64,000 nt of DNA from Bacteroidota bacterium. Lineage in GTDB: Bacteria; Bacteroidota; Bacteroidia; Bacteroidales; FEN-979. Positions within the stretch are counted from its first letter, which is position 1. The number at the start of each line of letters is the position of its first letter. Below the pieces are notes generated by a model, which did no database searches, was not told the DNA's origin, and saw only the letters and a program-made list of their open reading frames with translations. Positions 24,293 to 32,661 of the stretch are shown piece by piece. The DNA lies in NCBI GenBank assembly GCA_026391835.1, contig JAPLDF010000077.1:1-64000 (forward strand), written 5' to 3'. The translations under genes were made by a program, and so were the position numbers.

Positions 24293-25687
24293 AGATCCCT
24301 GCATTTTACTCACCAGGAGCTTTGCAACACTTTCAGCCTGTTCCCGCAGCTCTTTCACCGCGGAACTTTCCCCGAGTACCCCTTTCAGCAGCGAACCGGT
24401 TGCCAACAGGTTTTTCCATGGTTCGCCCGATTTGCTGTGAACTTCGTATGAGACGGGATTTGCCATGATCCCCAGTTTCAAATCATCCTGGACAACTGTT
24501 CCCTTCAGGAGGCATTTTGTCAGATAACTTTCCTCCGCCTTCATCAGGTCGGTAGCCGGCCCGGTACAATTGATAACACCTGAGACAGTTATCTCTTTGA
24601 CTGAGTTTTGTTTGAAATCGACAAACTGCACATTGACACCCGTTTCATTTTTTGAAATACCTGTTAGTTTCCCGGTATACCTGGTCAGTATGCCGGCATC
24701 AGCCAGTTGTTGCATACGGTCATGCATATGCATCGGGATCCGGTGCCTGGCGCTGTCCCAGAGATGCCGAATCCTCGCCATAAACAGCTGTTTTTCAGCA
24801 GGGGAGAGGTTTTGCCACAGTTGCTGGGTCAGCGGCCTGATCGCATCTATGACAGGCTCTGCCGTAAAGCCCAGTTTCCGGGCCATCCTGACATGCTTGG
24901 TGACAATCGCCACGATCTCACGAAGACCCTGTTTGCCATTGAGCTCCTTCAATATTGCAGTGTAAACGATCCCGGTGTGCCTATGCGGCAACATCGTAAA
25001 TCCATGGGGGGAAATGGTATAGATGTTACTCCTGAAACCGTTTTCCAGGAGGCCCAGGACCGTATCGACCATTGACAGGCCATTCCCGAGGATAAGCACC
25101 GGCTTCTCAGGATCCTTGTCCATGACAGCCCTTGCATCCCAGGGATTCCGGAAATAGTTCCTGCTGCTCAAAAAATGCGTGTCTGCAATACCGGGATTTC
25201 CAGGCAGGTTGTTCCCGGATGCAAGCACGCAAAATTGAGCAGTTATCACTTCACCATTGTCAAGAACCAGCGCAATCGCATCTTCTGCAACCTCCATATC
25301 GAGGACCATTGAGTCCTTCCTGGTTATCCTGACTTTCTGTGCCGCAGGGGAACCGGCGGCTTCACGCCAGATCTCTTCGAGGTACCCGCCGTATAAATAT
25401 CGCGGCAGATAGGTGTTTGCAAGAAGCCCCGGGTCTGTTCCCGAATATTCTTCCAGCTTTAATACCCATTGTAAAAAATGGTCAGGCCTGTCGCCGAAAG
25501 CACTCATCCGCCCCGCGGTTACATTCAGCAGCTGTTTCTTCGAACAGGGGTTGTATGCAATCCCTTTATTGAAAGATTCCTCTTTGCCGATTAAAATCAG
25601 TTCAAAGGGCCGGACTGAATTGTTTACCAGATGAACCGCAGTCATGGTTCCCGAAAATCCGCAACCTATTATGGCAATTTTATTCAT
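24281..25687 (-). CDS. FAD/NAD(P)-binding protein (NAD_binding_9 type)
   Basis: A 468-residue flavoprotein. The N-terminal dinucleotide site is IAIIGCGFSGTMTAVHLV. It is followed by the group-specific KGIAYNPCSKKQLLNVTAGRMSAFGDRPDHFLQWV, typical of the YdhS/NAD_binding_9 family. A second Rossmann site, PVLILGNGLSMVDTVLGL, is near residue 195, and GVINCTGPATD near residue 390. The reaction is unknown for most members. It lies 65 bases downstream of the Fe-S protein gene in the same direction, so it may be read through from the metal-cluster operon. Confidence 0.8.
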   Translation of the reverse strand: MNKIAIIGCGFSGTMTAVHLVNNSVRPFELILIGKEESFNKGIAYNPCSKKQLLNVTAGRMSAFGDRPDHFLQWVLKLEEYSGTDPGLLANTYLPRYLYGGYLEEIWREAAGSPAAQKVRITRKDSMVLDMEVAEDAIALVLDNGEVITAQFCVLASGNNLPGNPGIADTHFLSSRNYFRNPWDARAVMDKDPEKPVLILGNGLSMVDTVLGLLENGFRSNIYTISPHGFTMLPHRHTGIVYTAILKELNGKQGLREIVAIVTKHVRMARKLGFTAEPVIDAIRPLTQQLWQNLSPAEKQLFMARIRHLWDSARHRIPMHMHDRMQQLADAGILTRYTGKLTGISKNETGVNVQFVDFKQNSVKEITVSGVINCTGPATDLMKAEESYLTKCLLKGTVVQDDLKLGIMANPVSYEVHSKSGEPWKNLLATGSLLKGVLGESSAVKELREQAESVAKLLVSKMQGSSGS

Positions 25688-25752
25688 GCTTGGGTGTTTG
25701 TTCCGGGGTTCGGTTGCTGATAATGATTCGGATGTCAGGGAATGACATAAAG

Positions 25753-26442
25753 TTAACCAATGAAAAGCCCTTCAATCCTTACTTTGTAGCTGCCATCGGG
25801 CATTTTGGTCACGGCATTGACCAGTCCGCTGTGCCGCCACTGGAGCATGCACCTGCGGGGCATAAACCAATACCTCCGGCCGAGTTCAATCTTCTCTTTC
25901 GACTCTTTGATGATGCCTTCATATCCCTGGGCGACATAGTACCCGATATCGATAAAACCCTCCGACCTGGGCCTCAGCGGACCGGTAACGCACCAGTTGA
26001 TCACGCCGTTCCGTGGATCGGAATCGGTAACAACCCCGCAGTGGGTGATGGGGCATCCGCAAGACATTCCCATTGGCCTGCCAATCATCACATCTCCCTT
26101 TTTCACACCAAGGCTTTGTACCAGTGCCGGGTTGTACGGCAGGATCGTCTCCCTCGGGCCGGGCTCATTGTCAAAACAATCAAGGATAAAATCAAAATCC
26201 CGCTTCATATGGTCTTTCCATCCCATTTTTTCACCTACTTTGCCTGCATCCTTGCAATCGATGCAGTTGGGAATGCTCTTCGATTCCGATCCGTTCGCTT
26301 TCAGGTGGATGCACATTTTTAATGTGGTTGCAGAACTGTCGACCGCAACTGCAAATTCGTCACAGGTCCTGTATCCGCAAACTCCGCAATCGAGTTTTGG
26401 CAACCGGTCGAAGGTGGTACTTTCAATTACTTTTGTTTCCAT
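25753..26442 (-). CDS. 4Fe-4S cluster protein with a corrinoid-protein-type Fe-S motif
   Basis: A 229-residue soluble protein. The N-terminus has LDCGVCGYRTCDEFAVAV followed by a further Cys near residue 44, the PF04060-like C-x2-C-x4-C ... C cluster also found at the N-terminus of the corrinoid iron-sulfur protein large subunit and RnfB. More cysteines follow (NCIDCKDAG; MSCGCPITHCG). The C-terminal half has no recognised domain. Gene order with a cysteine desulfurase, GTPase and ABC ATPase suggests a role as scaffold, target or electron donor in metal-cluster assembly; this is inference. Confidence 0.72.
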   Translation of the reverse strand: METKVIESTTFDRLPKLDCGVCGYRTCDEFAVAVDSSATTLKMCIHLKANGSESKSIPNCIDCKDAGKVGEKMGWKDHMKRDFDFILDCFDNEPGPRETILPYNPALVQSLGVKKGDVMIGRPMGMSCGCPITHCGVVTDSDPRNGVINWCVTGPLRPRSEGFIDIGYYVAQGYEGIIKESKEKIELGRRYWFMPRRCMLQWRHSGLVNAVTKMPDGSYKVRIEGLFIG

Positions 26443-26469
26443 GGTTTTGTTGTTTATGTTTGTTTCATT

Positions 26470-26703
26470 TTATTTTGAAGCGCCGGGTTCCGATTCTTCC
26501 TGTCGTTTGTCAAATATGTCCTGCAATTTCCGTATTGTCGTGCTGGTATGCGTTACGAACAGAAAAGGGAAAAACGCATGGATAAGCGACGCGACCGCAC
26601 ATTTTAATGTCTCCCCCGAAAGCATCAGGGCGAACTTTGTATGCTCGAGGTACGACATCTTCACCTCTTTCGGGTGCCGGGTAAATAAGTTTGAAGTACG
26701 CAT
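26470..26703 (-). CDS. DUF6356 small protein
   Basis: A 77-residue protein. The order LFTRHPKEV..SYLEH, then a hydrophobic segment with ASLIHAFFPFLFVTHTSTTIRKL, is the DUF6356 pattern (HP.SV.E.Y.EH ... LIHA..P.LF..T.S). It has one membrane-like helix at about 36-52. The function is unknown. It sits three bases downstream of the desulfurase gene and 27 bases upstream of the Fe-S gene, inside the operon. The nearby desulfurase context is not a known association to me. Confidence 0.7.
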   Translation of the reverse strand: MRTSNLFTRHPKEVKMSYLEHTKFALMLSGETLKCAVASLIHAFFPFLFVTHTSTTIRKLQDIFDKRQEESEPGASK

Positions 26704-26705
26704 GT

Positions 26706-27893
26706 TTACTGATTGATGGTTGAATATTCAGAAAAGATCGAGGTAAGGTTCCCCAGTGCTTTTCCCAATGATACGATAAAGGTATCCACTTCATTTTCGG
26801 TTGTAAACCTGCCAAGGCTCACCCTGATGGCTCCCCTTGCTTCAAACGGGTTCAGGCCGATGGCTTGCAGCACGTGTGAAGCATTGTGGGTCCTGTCATT
26901 TGATGAACAGGCCGATCCTGCTGAAACAGCAATTCCCATTTCGTCGAGCAGGAAAAGCAGCCTGGTGGTTTCCCCTTCGAGCCCGTGAAAGCTGAAACTC
27001 AGATGCCCCGGCAGGCGCTGATCGGGATGCCCGTTGACATAAGCGTTCGGATAACCTGAGAGGATATACCCGGCAAGTTTTTCCCTGAGGCCGGATAACC
27101 GCACCGCCTCACTGTTCATCTCCTCCATGCATAACGCTGCAGCCCTGGCAAAACCCGCAATACCGGGAATGTTTTCGGTTGACGACCGCAAGCCGGACTC
27201 CTGTCCGCCGCCATGCAGGAGAGGCGCGATGCTGACCCCTTTCCGGATGTATAAAGCGCCGACTCCTTTCGGACCATAGATTTTATGGGAATTGATCGTC
27301 AGCAAATCCACGCCGCTGGCATGCACATCGATGGGGATTTTTCCGAATGACTGGCAGGCATCGGAATGAAAGTAAACCTCATGCTGCCTGCAGATCCGCC
27401 CGATCTCCTCAATGGGTTCGATGGTGCCGATCTCATTGTTGGCATGCATCACCGAGACAAGGATCGTTTTTGGATTGATGTGTTGTTTCAGCGTATCCGG
27501 ATCGACCATCCCATCGGAATCAACCGGCAGGCAGGTGATGTAAAACCCCTGTTCGGCAAGCCAGTTGCAGGTATTGAGCACACAGTCATGCTCGATGGCG
27601 GAAACGATGATATGACGGCCCTTCTGACGGTTTGCAAGCGCAATGCCTTTCAGCGCCCAGTTGTTGGATTCCGTTCCCCCGGAAGTGAAGCAGATTTCAC
27701 CGGAATCCGCGCCAATGCAGCTGGCGATGGTCGCCCTGGCCTGTTCAAGGGATTCCTTTGCAAGCGTTCCGAAATGGTGCAGGCTTGAGGCGTTTCCGTA
27801 TTCCATTGAAAACAACGGGATCATGGCCTGCAGCACCCGGTCATCGACGCGTGTGGTGGCCGCATTGTCCAGGTATATGCTTTTTTTTGTCAT
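26706..27893 (-). CDS. Cysteine desulfurase (NifS/IscS family)
   Basis: A 395-residue PLP enzyme that takes sulfur from cysteine. The ATG at 27893 is chosen because the family N-terminus MTKKSIYLDNAATTRVDDRV begins there, seven bases after the upstream stop; an extension to 28004 would overlap the GTPase gene by about 100 bases. Motifs are TSGGTESNNWALKG, VSAIEHDCVL, VMHANNEIGTIEPI, the PLP lysine in LTINSHKIYGPKGVGALY, and the catalytic Cys in VSAGSACSSNDRTHNASHVL. The short active-site loop and SACSS match the NifS/IscS class I group. No IscU, SufU or NifU scaffold is adjacent. Confidence 0.93.
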   Translation of the reverse strand: MTKKSIYLDNAATTRVDDRVLQAMIPLFSMEYGNASSLHHFGTLAKESLEQARATIASCIGADSGEICFTSGGTESNNWALKGIALANRQKGRHIIVSAIEHDCVLNTCNWLAEQGFYITCLPVDSDGMVDPDTLKQHINPKTILVSVMHANNEIGTIEPIEEIGRICRQHEVYFHSDACQSFGKIPIDVHASGVDLLTINSHKIYGPKGVGALYIRKGVSIAPLLHGGGQESGLRSSTENIPGIAGFARAAALCMEEMNSEAVRLSGLREKLAGYILSGYPNAYVNGHPDQRLPGHLSFSFHGLEGETTRLLFLLDEMGIAVSAGSACSSNDRTHNASHVLQAIGLNPFEARGAIRVSLGRFTTENEVDTFIVSLGKALGNLTSIFSEYSTINQ

Positions 27894-27900
27894 ATGCGTA

Positions 27901-28602
27901 TTATTCGCCGACATAAAACAGTTCCTGGTCAAGGGTGCGTAATACGCCGAAATGGTGTTTCGCCCCGATCTCCTTTTTTCCGACACAAATGGTACAGGTG
28001 CCAACCGGCGGGTTTCCCCTGAGAAACATCGGGAATTCGACCTCGGGGGTTTTCAGGATCTGCTTAACGATCGGATCGATTCCGATCCCATACAGGGCAT
28101 TGCTTTCAACTACGGTGATCTTCTTTGCTGATTCAAGGACACGGTAACGGAAAACCTCCCGCTCGGCCTGTGAAATGAGGTCGATTTTTGTAATGACGCT
28201 GATGTCGGCAAGGGTAAGCATGGGGCCTATTTTCCTGGGGAGGTTCATGCCGCTGGTTGCCTCAAGGACAACAATTCCAAGTGAGTTTTCGACATACGGC
28301 GAGCAGCGAAGGCACAACCCTGCCGTTTCGACAAATAGAAAGCTTGCGCCGGATTGTTCCGCCCATTCAACGGCCTCATCCAGTACCACCACATTGCAAT
28401 GGTCGGGGCACAATTCGCCCGAATAGATTTTTTTGACAGGGATGCCGAACTCTTTTGAAATAATGGTATCATCATCGGCGTACAGTACATCTATCTTAAG
28501 GTAGGCGGTTTTAATCTGCTTTGCTGCCATGCGTTTCAGGACCTGCCTGATCACAGTGGTTTTTCCACAGGTTGGAGGACCGGCAAAAATTACGAGTTTC
28601 AT
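27901..28602 (-). CDS. HypB/CobW-like P-loop GTPase with two Cys motifs
   Basis: A 233-residue G3E-type GTPase. Walker A is FAGPPTCGKTTVIRQVL at residues 4-20, the Walker B/G3 region is LFVETAGLCLRCSP, and the guanine-specificity motif is VITKIDL near residue 157. Cysteines are placed as metal ligands: SGELCPDHCNVVVLDEA, CLRC after G3, and the C-terminal GTCTICVGKKEIGAKHH. G3E GTPases (HypB, UreG, CobW, MeaB) load metals or cofactors into enzymes. Neither hydrogenase nor urease genes are near, so the client is unknown. It lies 9 bases downstream of the ABC ATPase gene. Confidence 0.8.
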   Translation of the reverse strand: MKLVIFAGPPTCGKTTVIRQVLKRMAAKQIKTAYLKIDVLYADDDTIISKEFGIPVKKIYSGELCPDHCNVVVLDEAVEWAEQSGASFLFVETAGLCLRCSPYVENSLGIVVLEATSGMNLPRKIGPMLTLADISVITKIDLISQAEREVFRYRVLESAKKITVVESNALYGIGIDPIVKQILKTPEVEFPMFLRGNPPVGTCTICVGKKEIGAKHHFGVLRTLDQELFYVGE

Positions 28603-28611
28603 AAATTGTTA

Positions 28612-29409
28612 TTAAAAGGTTAATACGTTAAAATTTTCATCGAAAATTGATTCCGTCAGTTCTTCTCCCGACCGGATTATCTGCCTGAAATCGAGCATCA
28701 TGTCGTCGATCTGCTTCATCTTGGCGGCAACCCGCTTCTCTTCGGCCCGGGTGACGATCAATTGCTGCATGGCACCGTTCTGCATGACGATCCTGAAATC
28801 CGACATCAGGGCAATGCAGGGATCGTGGGTTACAAAGACGAAGATTTTCTTGTACCTTTTAAGTAGTTCCAGGGCTTTTGTGCGATGGATGCCTGCATTC
28901 TCAATCTCATCCAGTAAAATGATCGGCGAATTTCCAATAACCACGGCATCCGCAATCAGCAGCGAGCGGGTTTGTCCTCCCGACAACTCCGTCATGGCAA
29001 TGTCTTTCATGATGGCTTCGCCGGTGAGTTCGTTTGCAAAGTCCAGCGTCTCTGAGATGATGGATTCAACATCCTTCGCCCCGCGCACGATCGCATGAAT
29101 CGTCAGGAACTCCTCTACCGGCAGATCGCTCAGGAAATTCGTATGCTGCGAGATTAAAGCGATCGGGTGGTTTGAGGGATCGAAGATAAAATCCTCTGGT
29201 ACCGGCTCCCCGTTGATCTCCACCCGCCGGCCGGAAGGTGTGTTTAAATTGGCAAAAAGCTCGATGTCATTGATCAGGGTAGTTTTGCCGCAACCTGTTG
29301 GCCCGACAATGCTTACGATGTCACCAACCTCCATGCTGAATTCTTTAACTTTCTCTGCGGAGCCGTCTTTTCCGAAACCTCCGAACAGGGTGATTTTATT
29401 TACTTCCAT
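28612..29409 (-). CDS. Soluble ABC-family ATPase without a permease partner
   Basis: A 265-residue protein with one ABC domain: Walker A IVGPTGCGKTTLIND, signature ELSGGQTRSLLIADA, Walker B PIILLDEIENAGI, and switch His in FVFVTHDPC. The Walker B end reads DEIENAG rather than DEPTNGLD, as in some non-transport ABC proteins. A long charged C-terminal helix (about 205-265) follows the domain. No membrane component is encoded nearby. It leads the operon with the GTPase and desulfurase, so a mechanochemical role in cofactor insertion is plausible, like the methyl-CoM reductase activator A2; this is an analogy only. Confidence 0.78.
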   Translation of the reverse strand: MEVNKITLFGGFGKDGSAEKVKEFSMEVGDIVSIVGPTGCGKTTLINDIELFANLNTPSGRRVEINGEPVPEDFIFDPSNHPIALISQHTNFLSDLPVEEFLTIHAIVRGAKDVESIISETLDFANELTGEAIMKDIAMTELSGGQTRSLLIADAVVIGNSPIILLDEIENAGIHRTKALELLKRYKKIFVFVTHDPCIALMSDFRIVMQNGAMQQLIVTRAEEKRVAAKMKQIDDMMLDFRQIIRSGEELTESIFDENFNVLTF

Positions 29410-29428
29410 GGTATGTTTATTTTTTTTA

Positions 29429-29436
29429 CAAAAATA
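29429..29436 (-). promoter_or_regulatory. TAnnTTTG promoter of the ABC-GTPase-desulfurase operon
   Basis: TATTTTTG on the minus strand, 19 bases before the ATG at 29409. The operator-like repeat at 29435-29464 directly abuts its upstream side. Confidence 0.6.
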
Positions 29437-29464
29437 TACACTATGTTCACCATTTTAGTGTACA
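29435..29464. promoter_or_regulatory. Operator-like inverted repeat between the operon and the Crp/Fnr gene
   Basis: TACACTA (29437-29443) and TAGTGTA (29456-29462) are perfect inverted arms with a 12-base spacer. Extending to 10 bases each leaves one mismatch. The site covers the spacer region between -7 and -33 of the minus-strand operon, where a dimeric regulator could repress it. The Crp/Fnr protein encoded next to it is the obvious candidate. Confidence 0.55.
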
Positions 29465-29523
29465 TTTGTCCAGAATATTCAGGATCGTGATATTAAATAT
29501 TCTATACCAAGCCCTATAAAAAT

Positions 29524-30228
29524 ATGGATACCACCGGCGACAGCGATACCCTTTTTAAATGCGACAACTGCTTTCTGAACAACATTACCAGCATGTTTTT
29601 AAGCGCAGAGGAGCGCCTGAAAATATGTGGCAGTGCGAACCAGCTGCATTTCAGGAAAGGCGAGATGATCCTGAAACAGGGAGCGACTTCAACAAACATC
29701 GGATTCCTGCACAAGGGAATTGTGAAATTCACCTACCAGAAAGATGCCAGGAAGAGTTATATCATGACGGTTGTTTCAGGCCCCAAACTGATCGGGCAGG
29801 CGAACCTGTTTTTTAGGGAGAAGAATATTTTCTCCATCGTAGCGGTGGAAGACTGTGATATCTGTTTTCTCGACAGCAGGGTCGTACTTGGTGTGCTTGA
29901 AAACCACGGCAAATTTTTAATTTCGCTTGTTGAACGTTCCTCAGATATGTTCCAGTCCTCCATTTTTAATTTTATCAGCCTTGCGCATAATCACGTGCAT
30001 GGCAGAATTGCCGATATCCTGATCTTTTTGTGGGAAAACGTCTACATGAATTCGAATTATGATTTTACACTCACAAGAAAAGAGATTGCCGAATTTGCCG
30101 CCTGTTCCCACGAAAATGTGATCTCGGTGCTTTCCACCTATAATAAAGAGGGACTGATCGCATTTGAAGGCAGGAAAATTATCATCAAGGATTTGAACAA
30201 GTTAAAAGAAATCAGTAAAAACGGTTAA
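29524..30228 (+). CDS. Crp/Fnr family transcriptional regulator
   Basis: A 234-residue regulator with a cyclic-nucleotide-like beta-barrel (about 30-130), a long dimer helix and a winged helix at the C-terminus (LTRKEIAEFAACSHENVISVLSTYNKEGLIAF). Cysteines are at positions 12 and 15 (FKCDNCFLN), in ICGSA, and in EDCDICFLD. A CxxC near the N-terminus is common in this group in Bacteroidota; whether it binds an Fe-S cluster is unknown. It is divergent from the metal-cluster operon and 10 bases upstream of an Rrf2 gene. Sensing redox, NO or metal state is an inference from the neighbours. Confidence 0.88.
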   Translation: MDTTGDSDTLFKCDNCFLNNITSMFLSAEERLKICGSANQLHFRKGEMILKQGATSTNIGFLHKGIVKFTYQKDARKSYIMTVVSGPKLIGQANLFFREKNIFSIVAVEDCDICFLDSRVVLGVLENHGKFLISLVERSSDMFQSSIFNFISLAHNHVHGRIADILIFLWENVYMNSNYDFTLTRKEIAEFAACSHENVISVLSTYNKEGLIAFEGRKIIIKDLNKLKEISKNG

Positions 30229-30238
30229 TTGAATAACG

Positions 30239-30676
30239 ATGCTCTCCCAAAAAACAAGATATGCCATGGTGGCCCTTACCAGGCTTGCCCGTGAATATGG
30301 CCAGGGGGCCATGCTGATCAGCGAACTTGCAAAAAGCGAACGGCTGCCCCAACGGTTTCTCGAAAACATTCTGCTGGAGTTGAAGAAAATGGGTATCCTC
30401 GGCAGCAAACTTGGAAAATCGGGAGGCTATTTCCTGTTACGCCACCCAAAGGATGTGAACCTGGCAGAAATTGTCCGCCAGTTTGAAGGACCCATTGCCC
30501 TGCTCTCCTGTGTGTCGGAGAAAGCTTACCAGTCCTGTGAATTTTGCAAGGATGAAACCGCCTGCAACATCCGCAAAGTGTTTAAGGAGATCAGGGACCT
30601 TACCTTCGAAAAACTTGAAAATGCGACACTTGAAGAGTTGATCAGGGAACATGCCCATGGAGTGTTGGGGGGGTGA
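30239..30676 (+). CDS. Rrf2 family transcriptional regulator (IscR-like)
   Basis: A 145-residue winged-helix regulator. The N-terminus MLSQKTRYAMVALTRLA and RFLENILLELKKMGILGSKLGKSGGYFL are the Rrf2 DNA-binding domain. The cluster-binding region has LLSCVSEKAYQSCEFCKDETACNI, with Cys in the IscR/NsrR-like spacing C-x5+-C-x2-C-x5-C. It is probably an Fe-S or NO sensor. It is co-transcribed with the Crp/Fnr gene (10-base gap), so two regulators face a desulfurase operon. Confidence 0.92.
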   Translation: MLSQKTRYAMVALTRLAREYGQGAMLISELAKSERLPQRFLENILLELKKMGILGSKLGKSGGYFLLRHPKDVNLAEIVRQFEGPIALLSCVSEKAYQSCEFCKDETACNIRKVFKEIRDLTFEKLENATLEELIREHAHGVLGG

Positions 30677-30706
30677 TGGAAATTCCTGCCTGCCTGGTGA
30701 AATAAA

Positions 30707-30733
30707 CACCCTGTGGGGTTTATTCACAGGGTG
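30707..30733. terminator. Hairpin after the Rrf2 gene
   Basis: A perfect 9-bp stem (CACCCTGTG/CACAGGGTG) with a 9-base loop lies in the 89-base gap between convergent genes. No T-run follows on either strand, so it is a transcript-end or attenuation hairpin rather than a classic terminator. Confidence 0.5.
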
Positions 30734-30765
30734 CAACACATTCGGAATACAGCTATCGTAAGAGA

Positions 30766-31122
30766 CTATCCGACAAGTTTGAAGGTGATCCTTACCTTAT
30801 AATGCTGGTTGAAGGGAGCATCAATTCCTTTGCAGCAGATTGCCGATAACTGCTCTTTCACCATCTGTTCGATTTCAGCATTTTCGGCGAATGTTTTTTC
30901 GACTTTTATTTTTCCTTCTTCATCAAGCGTGAAGATGACATCAACAGAACCTGTGCAACATTTTTTAACAGCTTGTTCCGGATATCTGACATTTTCCTTG
31001 ATAACTTTCTGCAGGTGGATGGCTGAAGCCACTGCCGGTTTTATGGCATAGGATGAAATTCCTGAAATACAAATCACCATCAGGATGATGAAGATGCCCC
31101 GTATTAAATTAATTGCTTTCAT
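30766..31122 (-). CDS. TonB C-terminal-like exported protein
   Basis: A 118-residue protein with an N-terminal signal segment (INLIRGIFIILMVICISGISSYA) and a domain resembling the TonB C-terminus: ENVRYPEQAVKKCCTGSVDVIFTLDEEGKIKVEKT, matching the YP..A....G.V.V.F..D..G.I pattern. The Pro-rich linker of true TonB is absent, so the domain is periplasmic and nearly stand-alone. Two Cys-Cys pairs (KCCTG and ICCKG) are unusual and could form disulfides or bind metal. It resembles small TonB-like proteins in this phylum whose partners are unknown. Confidence 0.75.
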   Translation of the reverse strand: MKAINLIRGIFIILMVICISGISSYAIKPAVASAIHLQKVIKENVRYPEQAVKKCCTGSVDVIFTLDEEGKIKVEKTFAENAEIEQMVKEQLSAICCKGIDAPFNQHYKVRITFKLVG

Positions 31123-31399
31123 GGTTATTTTTTTTAGGTTAATACAATGGTTGAATAATCTTCCTTGTGACGTACATATTTATGATTTGTTACAAATTAT
31201 GTACATATTTAACATATGTTTAACTTTTTCATTGATAAGCAAATTTACCATCAATAACCTATTGGAAACAAATAATATCTGTAACCTTATCGAAACTGAG
31301 GCCGAGATATTATAATAGGCGGATAACCTTTAAGTAAGGAAATAAACAGGGTGAAATAATCGGTAAAACCGGTCGGTTTTCCGGTCAATCAGGCAAGGA
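31123..31399. promoter_or_regulatory. AT-rich gap with nested operator-like palindromes
   Basis: No gene is seen. GTACATA (31172-31178) and TATGTAC (31198-31204) are inverted arms enclosing the 13-bp palindrome ATTTGTTACAAAT (31185-31197). GTACATATTT is also repeated directly at 31172 and 31201. The sites lie upstream of the TonB-like gene on the minus strand. Confidence 0.4.
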
Positions 31400-32503
31400 T
31401 CACTTTGCAGGGGAATTGCCGTTCATTTGCTGGACCTTTATTTTGTCATTTATGGTCAACCCGGAAAGAACCTGGATGTTTATACCGTCGGATAGTCCGG
31501 TTTTAATGAACCTTTTTTCAAATTTCTGTGAAGCAGTCTCCACTTCAACATAGGCCGAATCACCCTGGAAGAGGAGGGCGGCTTCCTTCACCGCGAGCAC
31601 GCCATTTTTATGGTCAAGAACAATGTCGGCATTGGCGCTGTATCCTGCCCTTATAAACTGGCCCTCTTTCAACTTTACATCGGCCTTGATCTCGAACTGG
31701 ACAGCCCCGTTTTCGAGGAGTCCTTTCGGTGAAATGTATTTGAGGGTAGCATGAAACGTGTCGTTTTCGATGGCCCCGATGGTGAGCTGCAGGTCCATCC
31801 CGGGTTTTATCTTGCCAACTTCTGTTTCATCCACCTTCCCCTGGAAGATCATGTCGCCTACATCAGCTACTGTAGCGATGGTGGTGCCCGCATTGAAATT
31901 GTTGGTTTCAATCACGCTGTTCCCGACTTTGATGGGGATGTCGAGCAGCATGCCTTCAATGGTCGACCGGATCAGGGTGTTTGTTGTTTTGCCCGATTTT
32001 TTGTTCACCCCTTCGCGGATCAGTTCCAGGTTTGCCTCTGCAGCGTCAACTTCCTGCCGGGCATTTTTATAAAGAACCTGTGTTTGCTGATTCTCCACAG
32101 CAGAAATCACCCCCTGGCTGTAGAGCTTATCCTGCCTGTCGGCATTCAGCTTGGCATCGTCAAAGGCGATCTTTGCTTTTTCAAGGCGGCCTTCGGCATT
32201 GTTCAGGTTGATGAGGTCGGGAATAATCCGCACCCTGGCGATCACGTCGCCCTGCCTGACTTTCTTGCCTGCCTCGACGAAAAGTTCTTCAACGATCCCT
32301 GAAACCTGTGGTTTTATCTCGATCTCCTTTCGGGGGATCACGGAACCGGTTGCAACGGTCTTTTTTATAATATTCGTCATGAAAGGCTTTTCAGTCTGAT
32401 ATACGACCGGCTTTTCCTGTGATTTACGATAAAGGTAAACGATGGTAATGACGAATACCGCAAGGATGAGAATCAGGGCAGTGATCTTGATGACTTTTTT
32501 CAT
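31400..32503 (-). CDS. Periplasmic adaptor of an ABC efflux system (MacA/HlyD family)
   Basis: A 367-residue membrane fusion protein. The ATG at 32503 is used because it opens the membrane anchor MKKVIKITALILILAVFVITIVYLY. A lipoyl-like half follows (IEIKPQVSGIVEELFVEAGKKVRQGDVIARVR), then an alpha-hairpin region (about 95-165) and the second half with GSAVI-like beta-barrel strands. The C-terminal membrane-proximal domain ends with SGLTINDKIKVQQ. It lies downstream of two permease genes and one ATPase gene on the same strand, and would bridge them to an outer membrane TolC-type channel not seen here. Confidence 0.9.
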   Translation of the reverse strand: MKKVIKITALILILAVFVITIVYLYRKSQEKPVVYQTEKPFMTNIIKKTVATGSVIPRKEIEIKPQVSGIVEELFVEAGKKVRQGDVIARVRIIPDLINLNNAEGRLEKAKIAFDDAKLNADRQDKLYSQGVISAVENQQTQVLYKNARQEVDAAEANLELIREGVNKKSGKTTNTLIRSTIEGMLLDIPIKVGNSVIETNNFNAGTTIATVADVGDMIFQGKVDETEVGKIKPGMDLQLTIGAIENDTFHATLKYISPKGLLENGAVQFEIKADVKLKEGQFIRAGYSANADIVLDHKNGVLAVKEAALLFQGDSAYVEVETASQKFEKRFIKTGLSDGINIQVLSGLTINDKIKVQQMNGNSPAK

Positions 32504-32661
32504 TGGCGTTGGTTGTTTTAATAATTTTTTTTTTACCCCAATAGGCACAGAAGGGCACATCAGATCACAATAGAATTTTTCTTTCCCGGACTGCTATTGT
32601 TCTCTAATGTCATCTATTGTTTCTATTGTGGTTATTTTTTTTCGGTTGCACCCGGCGTTTA

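Noticed and set aside
27894-28004. N-terminal extension of the cysteine desulfurase
   Set aside because: It overlaps the GTPase gene end and lies before the conserved family N-terminus.
25753-29409. Hydrogenase or urease maturation operon based on the HypB/UreG-like GTPase
   Set aside because: No hyp, hydrogenase, ure or nickel transporter genes are seen; the G3E family covers many other clients.
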